From: Grammothele lineata
Taxonomy: Eukaryota; Basidiomycota; Agaricomycetes; Polyporales; Polyporaceae
Reading direction: 5' to 3'
NCBI GenBank assembly: GCA_002150815.3
Contig: NDFF03000400.1
Location: forward strand, 1-64,000
Length of the DNA: 64,000 bases
In this document: piece after piece, positions 44,728 through 57,304 of the stretch
Layout of the letters: each line of letters begins with the position of its first letter
Numbering within the stretch: the stretch's first letter is position 1
The notes under the pieces: model-generated
The model's input: only the letters and a program-made list of their open reading frames with translations
The model's database searches: none
What the model was told of the DNA's origin: nothing
Translations under genes and position numbers: made by a program

Positions 44728-46999
44728 TCACATTGCGCCCTGCAGAGTGACGAAACCATCATGGATCATACCCATCAGCGGACATGCCTCCCGGAACCTG
44801 TTCATCGCGCCCAGCACGCGGTCGAGCATTGCGCGCGCGATCTGGCGCTGGGTGGGCGCTGCAGCCGAAGACCCGCCGGCAGCAGCTACCGACGTGGCGA
44901 TGAACGCCGTAGGTTCGAGGCGTGCGGAGGATTCGGTGAATTGCATCGTGTCCGTCAAGGAGCCCGAGGTCGCAAAAGAGATAGATGCGGAAGGCTGCGA
45001 TGAGGACGGCGCCAGCGGGTAGTCCACACGGAGTATCTCACCAATGAGCACGCGGCATACGGCTGTCCACAAAATCTGCGACGCAGCCAGTTGTCAGGGG
45101 AGATGAAGATAGGAGCTGACAAAGAACGACGTACTGCCAAGATAGGATCGATGTTGTTCGGGGGGACGTTCAAGTGCTCCAGTGAAGCAGCAGCAGCCTG
45201 CGCCGCGATAAGATCCTTCCGGTCATTCATACCGTCATGCTCCTTGAAGTTACTGCGGAGTTGAATCGTCGCTGCACGGGCCAAAGTGTGCGTCACAAGG
45301 GAGTTCAGCGCTGCGTCTGGGTTACCGGTCCGATCAATCGGGGGAAGAGAGGCCGTGAAGCGATCGATGACATTGTCGAGAGCCATAAATCTGCCGTAGA
45401 ATTCGTTACGATCGGCGAACGCTAGGATGGGAATGTTCGTGAGCCGTATGAGTCTCCAAAAGGAGCTTTAGAGCGTCGGTGACTTACTAGACGACCACTG
45501 TGAAGACAAATGGGTTGCGCGTTCGAAAAGGGTGGCGGCCTTTGCTCTCATAGAAAGTTGGGAGTCTCTAACAGAGCTTAGTGATGTTGCACCACCGGCG
45601 ACAAAGTTGTCGACCGTGAGCGCGCTCCGGAAATCAGGAGGCATCCCACCCTGTACATGAAAACGACCGGGTCAACTTCGAATGTTCCATCGCCATCGAA
45701 CACACGAGGCGGGACTTACCGCTTCGTATTGCGCCATTTCGAGCGGCCACGGGGTATCGACGCGTGAGCTGGCTTGCTGCGCACTGCCGTTGCCATTGAA
45801 GTGGGGCGGCGATCCGAGAGCCACTGCCCATGTCTTGTCTAATGCATAAACAAACCAGAAACCGCGAACACGCTCTCCCTCTTCGACCGAGTCGCGCGGG
45901 GGCGGCAGGGTGTAGTCGCCGCGCTGGCTGCCGCGCGCCCTGAAGCCGTGCGCGCCGTGGCCTTGATCCGCCGAACTCCGGATTTTGGTGAGGCGGCAGC
46001 TAAGCGCAAGAGCGACGGCAGCGCTACAGTGGTAACGACCCTCCAGAAATCGGGACATCGAAAAGAAATAATTGGCAACGAGGACTTCAGCCTGTATGAG
46101 ATTTATCACGGTCGAGGACGGTTCACGAACGGCGGAGGAGAGAGCATTAGTCGCTCGCTCCAGGAATGTGGGCTCATACGCGCGGATGTCTGCGTTTGCG
46201 GATAGATGAGTACCCAATAGATACACGGCGTTCAGAAGGGCAGGCGTGAGTTGGGCACGGCGGGGATCACCGTATGGGAGTTGGACTGAGTGCGTGAGAC
46301 GGGGTATATTCAAGAAGAAGCCGAGAGAAGAGCTATATGGCAAAAATGTATTGAGACTATTGAGCGTCAGTATCGTTTCCGTAACGATAAGCTCGAAATG
46401 ATGCTCACAGAGTCCGGGCAAGATCTGCTGGAGGTTCCACAAGAGGATCTAGAGGCAGCGCCGGCATATGCAAGGCTAAATGCCCTTGCATACCGGCGGG
46501 CATCTGGGCAGAAATTCCAATGCGAGTGATGTCAAGCAATGGTCTCGCTGGAGATGCTACCGGACCTGTGCCGGATGTCAGCATAGACTTTTAGGTGCAT
46601 CATACGCTATACGCACCCGACACAGATTGTGCTCGAGAGGCCGCATGAGCTGGGTTCAAGGTGACAGCGGGTGCAACTAGCTCGGGATGCTCCAGCTCGT
46701 GGATGCGAGCCTCAAGTCGGGCGATCTGCTCTTCGAGAACTTGGGTGGGACTGGGGTCTGCTCCGTCCGTGTATTCACAATCTGCCTCCCGACCAGTTCG
46801 AACGCACTGTTGGCAAATTGGACGGATACCATCGCATCTCTAGACATATGTTAGCTTCATAGATGTAGATGGCCACAGAGAAATGTACCATTTTCCGTCT
46901 ACGACAGTTGAGGCATGCAGCTCCCCGAGGGGCTCTCTTGGATGAGCCACCTCCGGGAACACCACCACTGCCGGACGATCCTGCAACGGTATGAGACAT
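44728..46999 (-). CDS. Zn2Cys6 fungal transcription factor
   Basis: Seven exons (46999-46889, 46839-46617, 46565-46409, 46356-45720, 45650-45488, 45421-45135, 45075-44728) close in phase to 641 aa. The binuclear zinc cluster is C29-x2-C32-x6-C39-x6-C46-x2-C49-x8-C58 (ACLNCRRRKMRCDGIRPICQ), interrupted by the first intron as often seen. A coiled-coil linker follows (QVLEEQIARLEARIHELEH). The middle-homology region continues (LLNTFLPYSSSLGFFLNIPR, RAQLTPALLNAVYLLGTHLS, RVRGFWFVYALDKTWAVALG), then helices to the C-terminus (RAMLDRVLGAMNRF). It is a nuclear DNA-binding regulator; its targets are unknown. Immediate neighbours do not suggest a pathway. Introns at 46357-46408 and 46566-46616 remove in-frame stops. 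Confidence 0.9.
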
Positions 47000-48976
47000 T
47001 ATGTGTGGTTAGGAACACGAAGTAGGACGTGAGTGAAGCGGATGAGTTGCTTCTTGAGCTCGATGGGGAGCCATGACTAGGAGACGGTGTCTTATATAGG
47101 AAGGACCAGGAGATGGAAGATATTCCCGCTGTATTTGCTAGAAATGAGTCAATGGCGCCGTCCGGGGCAGACGAGACGCTGAGTATGACAAGTCGGGAGG
47201 GAGATTCAGGAAGACATTCGGGACTGGACGCATCGCATCGAGAGTCACGGTCTGCAGCAAAATCTCCTCCGTAACGCTTACAGAGTTCCGATCGCGCCTT
47301 CAGCAGCCTGAGCGCTGGTGTCACGACCTGCGCCCGCCTCCGTAAGTTGACTCCACCGCGGTAGCGTATCCGCTGACATGTTCCGTCGGTGGCTGATGGA
47401 CATCATCGGCGAGGTACACGGGCGTGTGTCGCGCCGATGGCGTCGGTGACCGTTGGTGGTGGGGGGCGCTGTAGGCAAGAAAGGAAAACGGCGGGCGGGA
47501 AGCGAGCGCGCCTACCTCGTTGGTTCTTGCCGGTCACAGCCGTGGTGGCGCGGCGAGCAACGGACGATTCAGCGCATGTGGGTGCACAATTCGGAATTGA
47601 TTCAGCCAGCGTCTCAATCCAGGGCGTGCATCTCGTTGGTCGGCCAATGCGGGCGGCTCGTGGGTTGCGTTTGAGATGTGGCCGTACTCGGTAATTCTTG
47701 TTCTCGCGAGCTGACTCGGACCGAACCGCCTCCTCCGAGTCGGTTTGACTGTTCCATTGAATCGGTTCGAAGGGATCACCAGGCGTATGCCTTGATACGT
47801 GGGGTGAGGCTGGACAAGCTTTCAACGGATGCGCTTTCTTCGCATAACTCTCTGGGAAAGACGGGCACGAAGGCCACCCTCGGGAGGAACGGGAGGCTGA
47901 CACAAGTCGAGGAAATTGCGATATCCACACGAGCCTCGAGGGCTCAGAAGCCGTTCGTCCACCTGCCGATGGGTCCGATGTCTTCAAATTTCGAGACCGA
48001 TGCGAGTGCGTATGCGGCGGGAGCGGTAGTGGCCGTGAATGACGTCATCCTCCTAAGCTTGCTGGCCCCTTACAGGTTCTTTCGGGTGCACCCGGGACTC
48101 GACGGATCGACGTAAAGGCAAGCCATCCGGGCCGGGCCTACTAGCACGGACACTCGAGAAGGGCTTCAACGCCATCAGTACTTTGTGCGTGCCCAGGCTC
48201 GCATTTTGCTCCGATCGTAGTATTCGTAATCGTTGAGCTCGAGGTTGTCGACTGGTTTGTACTGACTTCGTAGAGCGCACGAATCAGCTTACGCTAGCAC
48301 TCATTCCGTGAGATGCTGTGCCAACAATACCCGAAGACGGTCCTCGAATGTATGCGTGGACTAACCACGAATTTCAAAGCTCGTCTTACCGCTCACTTCC
48401 TGCACCTTCTGTCCATGATTCCAGAGCGCTGATGTTATGCTTCATGCCTGAGATTATTAACGATGCTGACTTCCAACCAGAACAAGGATACCGGCCATTT
48501 CATGTCGGCTTCGATTCGACCTTAGATCTATTCCAATAAGTACTCGTATAACCGCGTCAAGTGTCTACTATAGTGATCCACACAGTGTGGCGTCGCGTCT
48601 CAACGAGTGTATCCGCCAAAAACGACAGGGTCCGGGCGGATATCGTAAGCCTGTTCCAGCGTCTGAGTCAAACCCACAAAGAAGCATCCCCCGGACGCGG
48701 GTATACGCCGATGGGCGGGTTGTATGGGACGGAGCAATGCGGATCAAACGGGATATGCCTACCACGTGGCGGCGTTGAGTCCAGGAAAAGAAGCATTACA
48801 TCATCTGCCTTCATAAACAGGCGTAAATACCACGAGCCACCGCGCCTCAGTCGAGACTCGATGGTCGCTGTAATCCGACCTGGACTGTACTGCCGTCAAA
48901 CAGTTTCATAAGCTTCTGTTTATTCTCGACATCGCTCAAGACTCTCCTCCACACCATCCTCTTTGCAGCTGTTATC
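47000..48976. other. Divergent spacer upstream of Zn2Cys6 gene and CWC2
   Basis: This 2.0-kb spacer contains both promoters. A 194-aa minus-strand frame (47403-47987) and a 145-aa plus-strand frame (47678-48115) overlap each other and show no domain. Confidence 0.4.
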
Positions 48977-50345
48977 ATGAGTGCCGCTGCAGAAAAGCAA
49001 ACGGCGACTGTACCGACGAAGAAGGCCAAGAAGTTGAAGCCCGCGCGTAAACAAGTCAAACCTGGCGATGTTGAGAAGAAAGAAGCGCCGCAGACGGGAA
49101 AAGAGTACAGTACGTGTGCCTATTTTGTCTTTACAGACGTTCGCTGAGAAGTCTCTCAGACATCTGGTACAATAAGTGGGCAGGCGGTGACCGTGAGGAT
49201 AGCTATTCCAAGTACGTTTCTAAACACCACGTATCATCTGAATGTATGACGAACACAAACCCCGTTTATCACTTCCCACAGCAAAACGAAGTCCCAAACG
49301 CGTTGTAACATCAAACGTGACGCGGGCCTCACACGTGCAAACACCACTGGTGTCAAGTATTGCTGCCTTTTCTTCGCGCGGGGGTGCTGTCCATACGGCT
49401 GGGAATGCGAGTACCTTCACATGCTTCCAGAAGCGTCAACCGCGTTACCGGACACCTCAAAAGACTGCTTCGCGCGCGACAAGTTTTCGGACTACCGTGA
49501 CGATATGGGTGGTGTCGGCTCCTTCCAGCGTCAGAACCGCACACTTTACATCGGCCGCATAAAGGAGACGGGGACCGGTCCCGAGACCGAAGAGGTTGTT
49601 AAACGACACTTCAAGGAGTGGGGCGAGATTGAGAAGAGTGAGTCTCCTGTACCTTTTTGCTCCCCTTCACCCGCGTTCCTCCGCCACGTTACACTTTGCC
49701 ACATCCGCCTCTCTTCCGTCCGCGGGTTTTTGTCTGCTCTATCCGGTAAGTTCCTTGTGCTTACATTTCCCGCCTGTAGTCCGGGTTTTGCAATACCGCA
49801 GCGTAGCGTTCGTGACGTACGTCTCGGAACTAAACGCCCAGTTCGCCAAAGAGGCGATGGCATGTCAGTCTCTCGACAACGACGAGATTCTCAACGTCCG
49901 ATGGGCAACCGAGGACCCGAATCCGACCTCCAAAGTGGCGGAGAAGCGGCGGCTGGAGGAAATTGGCCGTGAGGCGATCCAGGCGAAGATGGATCCGCGT
50001 ATCGTGGACGCGATGCGTTCCATGCGAGCACTGGAGGATGGCGTGGAATTGGACGACATGGATCCGGAACCAGAGGTTGATAGCAGAGGGGCTAAGCGAC
50101 AGCGGATGATAGAGGATGATAAGGATGAAGAGGAAGTGCCGTATGTCCCACCTCCACCGCAAGCTCAACCGGAGTCGAATTCGGGCATCCTCTCGTCCGA
50201 CGCATTAGAAGGTCTCAAATACTTCGCCGAAATTCGGCGGAAGAACGGGCTAGGATCTGCTGCAGCACCTCCCAAAGCTGCCCCTGCAGCCCCACTCACG
50301 GCTGGTCTAGGGCTGGGAGACTATGCGAGCGATGATGACGACTAA
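48977..50345 (+). CDS. CWC2: Pre-mRNA-splicing factor Cwc2
   Basis: Four exons (48977-49109, 49160-49211, 49282-49637, 49780-50345) give 368 aa. The Torus region (NIWYNKWAGG, then a C-rich stretch TRCNIKRDAGLTRA), a CCCH finger (CCLFFARGCCPYGWECEYLH) and an RRM (RTLYIGRIKE to VAFVTYVSELN) appear in Cwc2/RBM22 order. Cwc2 contacts U6 and the pre-mRNA at the spliceosome core within the Prp19-associated (NTC-related) complex. The C-terminus is acidic and Pro-rich and ends GDYASDDDD. It converges with TMA46, the two stops being only 92 bp apart. Confidence 0.93.
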
Positions 50346-50437
50346 GATGGCTGCAACATGTGTATGGATGTAGATAGTGATACATGTCATGGATCTTGTA
50401 CAGTGTTCTTGAAGGAGTCTGCTCGTGCTGAGATCTC

Positions 50438-51923
50438 TCAGTTGTCTGTTCCGCCATCTGCGTCGTCCGCAGCCACTGTAGAAGATATCTCCCCGCCAAG
50501 TGATAGAGCTCGGATTCGTTCCTCTTCCGCCGCAAGGTCCTCCTCTTCCTGCTCCTTCCGATACTTGGCGAGGTCCCACTCCTCCTCGTCTGCTTCTCCC
50601 TCGTCCTCGAACCACTCCGGGTTGTACGTAAACTGGGCGAGAGTGATGAGTTAGGTAGTGCGCGGAGAGGACTACCGCAGCACGCACCAGGTCTCTCCCG
50701 CTCATACCACTGCTCTTGCCTGCTGCGTGCCGCTCATCCTTCGCTTTCTTGCGAGCCTCCTCTTCCGCGAGCTTCTTGTCCATGCGCGTCTGCTTCCATT
50801 TCGCAAACGACTCGGGAGTGACAGGCGTGAGGTTGGTCCCGAGTTTGTGACGCTGTCAAACGAATTTTCAATACACGCTCACAAGATGACGAGTGGCGAA
50901 CGCACCTCGACTTCCAGAAACTCCTCCAGACTAATCGCATTGGCCTTTTCAGCATCTTCCAGGGCCTTCTTCTGAGACTTGAGAACGAAACCAGGTGGAA
51001 GGGCATGTCGGTAGTGACATCCGTCACCATTCGGACATTCCCAGAACCATCCGTACCTACGCTCATCGGATTAGGTGGTGAGCGGCAGGGATAATAACAG
51101 CAGAGCGCACTTCTCCGTTTCAATAGCTTGGATGAAGTATTTGCACACAATCTGTCGATACACATGCGGTTCAAACAAAGTCGACGAACCATAGTGGGAA
51201 CTACGTACGTCAGTCGTTGTCCGAGGATTGCCGGCCTTAGACAAGACGACTTTGCGGAGCTTGTCCTCGTCCCAGTTCTCCATGGTGTCTTGTTATGCCC
51301 CTCCACCTCAGTAAACTCACCCAATCCGTGAGGATGGCTGTAAACGCACCTTTCGTCTTGTCCTCCCGAGCGTCCTCATACAAGTTCTTCTTCTCCACTT
51401 TTCTTCCAATGTTCATGTCATGGCTGAACTTACACTTCGAGCCCTTCTCACAGGTGCCCGCCTTGTAGAACGCACAAAGCACGGTCTTGGGATCGACCCC
51501 AAATGGCACCTTCTGCGTCTGAACGGGCTTTAACAGTGCAGCCTCCTCTTTCTTGCGCTTCTCCTCTTCTAGTTTAGCTTTCTCGCGCAGAGCCTTCTCC
51601 TTCTCTTTCTCGAGCACCGCACGGGACTTGCCTGCCACCGCCTGCTGCTTTTCAATAATGGCGACTTGCTTCTGAACTTTCGCAGAGCGATTTTTCTGCG
51701 TTCACAGGAAGGCCGAGACATAGCATAATGAGACGTCAAAGATGAGTACGGTGAGTATTTGCGCCATCGTGGTGGATCGTACTGACATTTTTCATGCCGA
51801 AGGTCTAGGAGCGACTCGTCAATGGCCCCCGTCAGACTATAGTGCACAGAATATGAGACACCCAAGTACCTTGTCATCCTTTACTTTGGAGCTAGACCCT
51901 TGCGGCTGCTTCTTCGGCGGCAT
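50438..51923 (-). CDS. TMA46: Tma46/DFRP1-type CCCH zinc-finger protein
   Basis: Eight exons (51923-51870, 51804-51787, 51695-51350, 51288-51209, 51151-51111, 51056-50906, 50852-50688, 50632-50438) close in phase to 349 aa. N-terminus [20 protein letters not shown] is followed by a coiled coil rich in Lys and Glu ([19 protein letters not shown]), then two CCCH fingers ([25 protein letters not shown]...[11 protein letters not shown]) and the DFRP domain that binds DRG-family GTPases, here ending in an acidic tail. Known role: partner of Rbg1 in ribosome-associated translation control, usually cytosolic. The second exon is only 18 nt (TFGMKN). The family consensus and exact phase support it, and without it the protein would lack the expected TFG motif. 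Confidence 0.92.
51787..51804 (-). other. 18-nt microexon of TMA46
   Basis: The codons ACC TTC GGC ATG AAA AAT (TFGMKN) sit between CTAG and GTCAGT and restore the conserved KTFG-x-KN stretch of the family. Confidence 0.8.
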
Positions 51924-53013
51924 GATGCTTGATCTCGGTGTGGTAGAGTAGGTAAGAGAATGTGCAAGGGTTACAGCTGGTACTTGAGAGTGTGGGCGCG
52001 GAATCAGAGTTGGCGGTGAGTCGTAATAATGAGTCGACTATGAGTGTAAGAAGGAAAGGGTACACGCTCCGCGAGGGCAGTGTGCACACGGCGTCGAGAG
52101 AATCTGAAGGGGTGAGAGAAGACGCCCACTGCAGCGCTATCCTGCACCAGCGTGCAGCGCGACGGCTGTGAACTGTACGTCAGACGCCCCGGGCCAGACT
52201 GACCGTTGGCTCTCTTCTCTTCATGCTCCAGGACAATACAAATTGCAGTACGTGAGATTATTAGAAGCTGGCTCGGCTGAGGTACCAGTGTCATATCTAG
52301 TCATCCTTCTGACCCGAGGAACCTCTTGGTCCGTGAAATGGACAACAAGTCAATGCCGTTGAGTCCCGCGTGGACCAACTGGCGTGCGCAGGATACTTGA
52401 AACAGTATCTAGGAAGCAGCCTAAATACCAGTAACTTCCGAAGCTGCTCATTCCACCGCATGGGGCACGACATGCTAGGTGTGCTTCCATGTATACTTCA
52501 CATCCGCGGCCAACGTCTTCATTCCCTCGTTCACGGTTGCCGCCGTCTCTCATCTCCCATGAACTGCCTCTCCTGTCCTGGCTGTTTCCCAGCGTAGCTC
52601 AAGGTGGCTGAAACATGCGCGCAAGACCTCTAGGTATTTATTAGCCATATCGTACGCTCTTTGGGGTGTCTCGTTGCTAGTATAGATGATTATTGCCATC
52701 TTCATTTGCTCTGGATTCATCGTGTTCAACATCTGCACAAGGCATAAACGAATCGTCCAGAAGTCAGGAAGCTCCCGTCGAATGCATGGGTGAGTGCTTG
52801 AAGCGTTGGAGGGGAGCATAACATTCTATACACTTTCAGTACAGCATTGAGAATATACGCACAGCCGTCAGATGGCTCTACATGCGAGCCCTGCAGTAAA
52901 CCATCCTAAATTAGATCGATAGAAATAAGTCATCAGAAAGCTGAGTGCTGCGGGAGGGGACGTCGTGGTCTGCTTTCGGGGCGCTCGGCATCACAGTCAT
53001 GCCCACCCACCGC
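51924..53013. other. Spacer with a possible orphan exon
   Basis: This 1.1-kb spacer precedes the TMA46 start and follows the stop of the SUR7/PalI gene. A minus-strand frame (52819-52550) ends with QMLNTMNPEQMKMAIIIYTS and TPQRAYDMANKYLEVLRACF, which look like coding helices. An acceptor (TGCAG) precedes QMLN. No matching upstream gene was found, so it is a possible relic or C-terminal exon only. Confidence 0.35.
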
Positions 53014-53873
53014 TCAGTACGTGTACGGTAAGTGACGAGGTTGACGTCCAAAGCGGCCGCCCATGAACGTTCCGCAGCCAGCGTTCAGCGAAACGACGAG
53101 TAGTACGACGGTGGCGGCGAGTGCCATCCATAGCTATACGGTGAGAAGGAGAGGTGAAGAACCGAGATCAGCTGAAACAGCTCCAGACGCCATGAATAAC
53201 GGACACATACCGAAGGTCCATACGAGGCTTCCAGACCTAGCGTCTGAAATTCATTCTTCGCCGTCACAAACAGGAATACTGTGACACCAAAAGCGGCGCC
53301 GCAAGCAAGAAAGGCGAAGGTGGACAGGATTGCAAACACAGCGTACGGCCATCTTGATTGCGGCCACCTGCCGTGTCTTCGATGATGATGGAAAAGCAGC
53401 GGGAGGAGTACGAGGGCACCGAGCAGCGTGAGACCCGCAGCTAGCAACATTCTCAATGAATTGGAGGCGGGGAGAAAGAACCAAGAGGGCGTACCGACAG
53501 GGTAGAGCACAAGTATCATAGGAAAGGGCGCTTTCAGAATGTCGACGTCTCCTTGCATAAACTGGTATCCAAATCTGATATTGGTATCCAGACGTAAGTG
53601 TATGCAGTATTATGACAAGAATGACAACGTACTTCTTCGTGGAACACGCATTCGATATCTCCGAACAGAAGCCTAACAGCCCGAACCTGATTCCACCGTC
53701 CGCAGATGTCCTCAAGAAGTAGGATACCCGAATGAACGGCTCAGAAAAGACGACGAGTACTCTAACAACGAGAACTTTAGCATTTGTGTAAAGAACTGGC
53801 GGAATATATTCACGTACAGGAGAGCGAGGGCGATGAGAGTCGCCAAGAGCATGAGAAACGTAGGATGGCACAT
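53014..53873 (-). CDS. SUR7/PalI-family four-pass membrane protein
   Basis: Five exons (53873-53818, 53761-53633, 53574-53495, 53440-53211, 53133-53014) give 204 aa. Transmembrane segments are visible: LMLLATLIALALLVLVVFSE, then VAAGLTLLGALVLLPLLF, VFAILSTFAFLACGAAFGVT and LWMALAATVVLLVVSLNAGC. The first extracellular loop has the PalI/SUR7 signature GLLGFC...C (RFGLLGFCSEISNACSTKKF). Known members include Rim9/PalI, which helps the Rim21/PalH pH sensor, and Sur7/Pun1 eisosome proteins; which subgroup this is cannot be told. The two nearest acceptors were rejected because they create stops; GTTAG at 53762 and GCTAG at 53441 restore the family sequence. Confidence 0.82.
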
Positions 53874-55937
53874 CGCGAGTTGCTGCAGTTCAACATGGGC
53901 TCTTCCGAGGAAGAGGATCGTTGCGCGAAATCGTGCGGAGGGTCGTATGCAGATTTATTCCCTGCGCAGGGTATCCTGAGGGAGAGGCAAAAGCCAGAGT
54001 GCGACGACCAAGCAATGGTCGGAATAGCTTTCCGTGAGAGCGGCAGGCGGGGCTATTTGGTTCGTAAACGTTCCACTTGCGCGGTAACCTTAGGATGACG
54101 CCCGAGAGGCTTGGAAGAGACGGTGCAACGTCGGAAGTATCGTCAAAGGTCGTGAAGGAGGCGTGTGCAGTCACCAAGTCTGTAGACTGAGCAGGACCGT
54201 GTCCAAAGGCTCGCCATCATGGACTCATTTATCGCCGAGTTCAACTTTGCAATTGCAGAGCCTTTCCGGGCCGGGCCGACCACTGTTTAGAGATGCGCCG
54301 GCCCGGGTTAGATGGGCGTCTAATATCGCTTACAGCGAAGGACCTGGATCGACGACATCGGACACGCGAGAAGTCGGGCTGCTATCGTCGCCGCTAAGGC
54401 TTGTGCTTGGACATCCTATGATAACACCAGTGAAGTTTCCGCCGTCACTCATGCCGCTTCTAACAGCGATGCCAACCCGAACACTGACTATACTATCTAC
54501 CTTCTCTATAAGCTTCCAATGACTGGTGAACGTTGAACACGAAGCCCCCTACTAGACCGAACAGTGCCAACCACAACTAGACCGTCCGAGTATTCCAAGA
54601 ACTGGGAGCGATGGGCAATCTCAAGCAGCCCCAACTAGTAGTCTCGAACCTTGTAGACTATAATGCCCACTCTCTGGTAACCAATCACAAACTCCTCCTT
54701 TTTATGCCAGGATAATCATCCATTGATAATCCTTCCCGAAGACGTTGGGTATTTAAATATGGAAGACAGGTTGCTGTCTTTCCCGATATTATTTTCTGTT
54801 GTGGGTAGGTGAACCCTGCAGAGATTCTCATGGTTTGTGTTGGGTTTGTGTGAATTTCCCCTGCACTCCTAGGGTCTAGACTCTAAGCTGTACTAATTCA
54901 ATCTCACCGGGGCGATTGTTTCACCCTCTTCCACCATCCTGAGCAGTGACAACATGTAACATGAAGGAAGACTCGTTGTCTCTAGTATTGGTCGGTCTAT
55001 TCCCTCGTTACCACGCTCGCCTGGATGACCCCAATTACCCCGTATTTAATAAAGTTCTATGTCTACCATCCGCCGCGGCTGTGACTCTCTACTATACCGT
55101 CGCCAAAGAGCCGTCAGTCATGCAGCCAACGTTGCATACTCCTCGCTGCATTCCCCTCCCTCGTGTATTATCTGACGACAGACGACTGGCCAAATTGGCT
55201 CATAATGGGAAATGAGGGGAAAGCTGAACGTCACGGTTGTCTACATCTCGGACAGCCTCCCCCGCCACTTATCGAGGGTCCTTCTACATCGCGCTCCTAG
55301 CCACCGTCAAGGTTGAACTGGATACATGACGCCTATGCACTGATACCACATGTACCGGTCGTTTGCGTCACCGGAGACAGTGAGAAGTTCACTTCGGACT
55401 CGTCGCACCGGACTGTACGTCAGACCCTGCGCTATAGTCATGAAGAGGATCATCGGCTACTAGTTGCTAGGATCTCCCTTCATCTACGAGGACATGTGGC
55501 TGTCAGCTTAGGGCATGCGTTAGTCCTGTGTTGCGACCCTCCACGGCGGAGTAGTCTGACCATGATGATCACTGGACTTGCTCTGTTTCTTGAAAGAGCA
55601 TGATTCCCGTAATGCTGGATCTTACATTTATCTACCACTACCTTGCAACATTAACCGATGTCCCTGGGCAAGAATATCAGAATATCGTTACATAGTTGTC
55701 TCGAAGTACATACGATGCTGCTAGTGACGGACTTAAATACTGGGAGGCTCGTATGCCGAGGCTGCCTCCGCATGAACGGCCCGCACTACCCGGCGCCACT
55801 GCGGGTAGATCGGGAGAGGCGCCGCGAGTACGAGTCCTCCTGCCCACCAATCAAACATGGCTCCTGACTCACCATCTCAACTGTTCTCTCGGGTTATTTC
55901 TCTCCGTCCTCCCTCGTAACTTTAGAGACGAAAGATT
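53874..55937. other. Spacer, no gene seen
   Basis: This 2.06-kb AT-richer spacer is the divergent promoter region of the SUR7/PalI gene and the cytochrome b5 gene. Only short frames are present. Confidence 0.45.
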
Positions 55938-56753
55938 ATGGCTTCTTATATCCGCAGCTGGCTGTATACCCAGAACTCGAACACCGAGGCGAACGATGTC
56001 CCCACCATAGAGACCTCGGTGCCACCTCCCGATGACGACAGCGACTCTGAGACCGTCCATGGAGACGACGATGCTCCTCCAGCATTCCCTGCCATTAACA
56101 GTGCCCAACGTGCGACTGGTCGTATGACTGGAGGGTCGGAAGAGGCCCCCCGAATCCTCACGGACGCGCAACTCATGCCCCCTCCGCCCCTTCCCTCCCT
56201 CGCTACGAGGCGACCAGGTGTAGCTTCCGGCCTGTCTCCGTCCTCTTCTCTTCTCCCCCCGCCCACTACGTTGAAGCCTCCCCCAAAGGTGACAAAGAGG
56301 GCGAAGGTTGCGTTGGCTCCTGGTCATGGTCCGTTGGACTGGGCGAATCTAAAGAAATCGGGTCAAAATCTCCGGGTGCGTCTCCTTGTCCTCGTGGTGG
56401 ATTAGAGTCCTCATGGTGGCCCAGGGAACCGATGAGCTCCTTCGCGTGACCCCGTCGATGCTGAAAGAGCATCGAACCCGCGACGATGCATGGTCCGCGT
56501 TCAGCGGCAAGGTCTATAATATCACGCCATATCTGCCTTACCATCCTGGCGGTGAGAAGGAGCTCATGCGTGTTGCTGGCCGGGACGGCTCGAAACTATT
56601 CGGTGCGCACTCCTCACGCTCCGGCGAGCGTTCAGTGGTCTCATCGTCGATCGCCCCACCGCTTCCACAGCGTTGACGCATGCATGGGTGAACATAGATT
56701 ACATGCTCGATGAGTGCCTAGTAGGGTTTCTAGTGCCCGAACCGTCTTCATAG
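55938..56753 (+). CDS. Irc21-like cytochrome b5 domain protein
   Basis: Three exons (55938-56375, 56425-56602, 56671-56753) give 232 aa. A Pro/Ser-rich N-terminal part of about 145 residues is followed by a cytochrome b5 domain: VTPSMLKEHRTRDDAWSAFS, GKVYNITPYLPYHPGGEKEL with heme ligand His186, and THAWVNIDYML with the second ligand His209. The 23-residue distance and the C-terminal ECLVGFLV tail are typical of the Irc21/Cyb5r-like group of soluble fungal b5 proteins. Members act as electron carriers, and yeast Irc21 affects drug and ergosterol traits. There is no membrane anchor and no reductase domain. Confidence 0.88.
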
Positions 56754-57304
56754 ACGGGGCAAGGCTCGCCGAGACCGCTTGCTGCCGTCAGCTGTCATTT
56801 CATAGTAAGTTCGCTGTCCTCCTGACTCTCCGCATGCCTCTGACTGTGTGACTACGTGCAGGCATGTTCGTTGCGTTTACAATAAATTAAAATTAATTGC
56901 TGGTTCCAAGAAATTACGCTGGACCGTCACTCCCCGAAAGACGCTACCTGTAGAGTAATCTTGCTTACACGTTCTGTACCTCGTCGAGTATCTCTGTAGT
57001 CAATCTTGTGCGAAGCGGGTTGTCAAGATGTCGCGTGCTCGTTTGTCCTCACGAAAGGGGGTTTGATTTCCGGTCTCGGGACGGGAACCCGGAAGGAGAA
57101 CCCTCGGAAGAAGCAAGCCATGAAGTAATTTCGGCGCTTGATGGTCGTCCCATTGCGCTCTCACCCGCTCTCCCGAGTCCCCGACCACGCCTCTCTGGAC
57201 CACCCTGCTGCAAGGACGCGTCTTGAGTCTACTTAAGCTCGCGAGCGACATTTCTAGCGGACCATACTCATACGCTCTCGTCCAAGACCCTATCCTGACA
57301 CGGC
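56754..57304. other. Spacer before the disordered-protein gene
   Basis: This 551-bp spacer contains the cytochrome b5 3' UTR and the promoter of the 57305 gene. A minus-strand frame (57455-57000) overlaps the gene start and is taken as a shadow. Confidence 0.45.

Noticed and set aside
47678..48115. Plus-strand frame with PFV...ETDASAYAAGAVV, reminiscent of retrotransposon RNase H
   Set aside because: Only one short resemblance, no reverse transcriptase or integrase motifs nearby, and a competing frame on the other strand.
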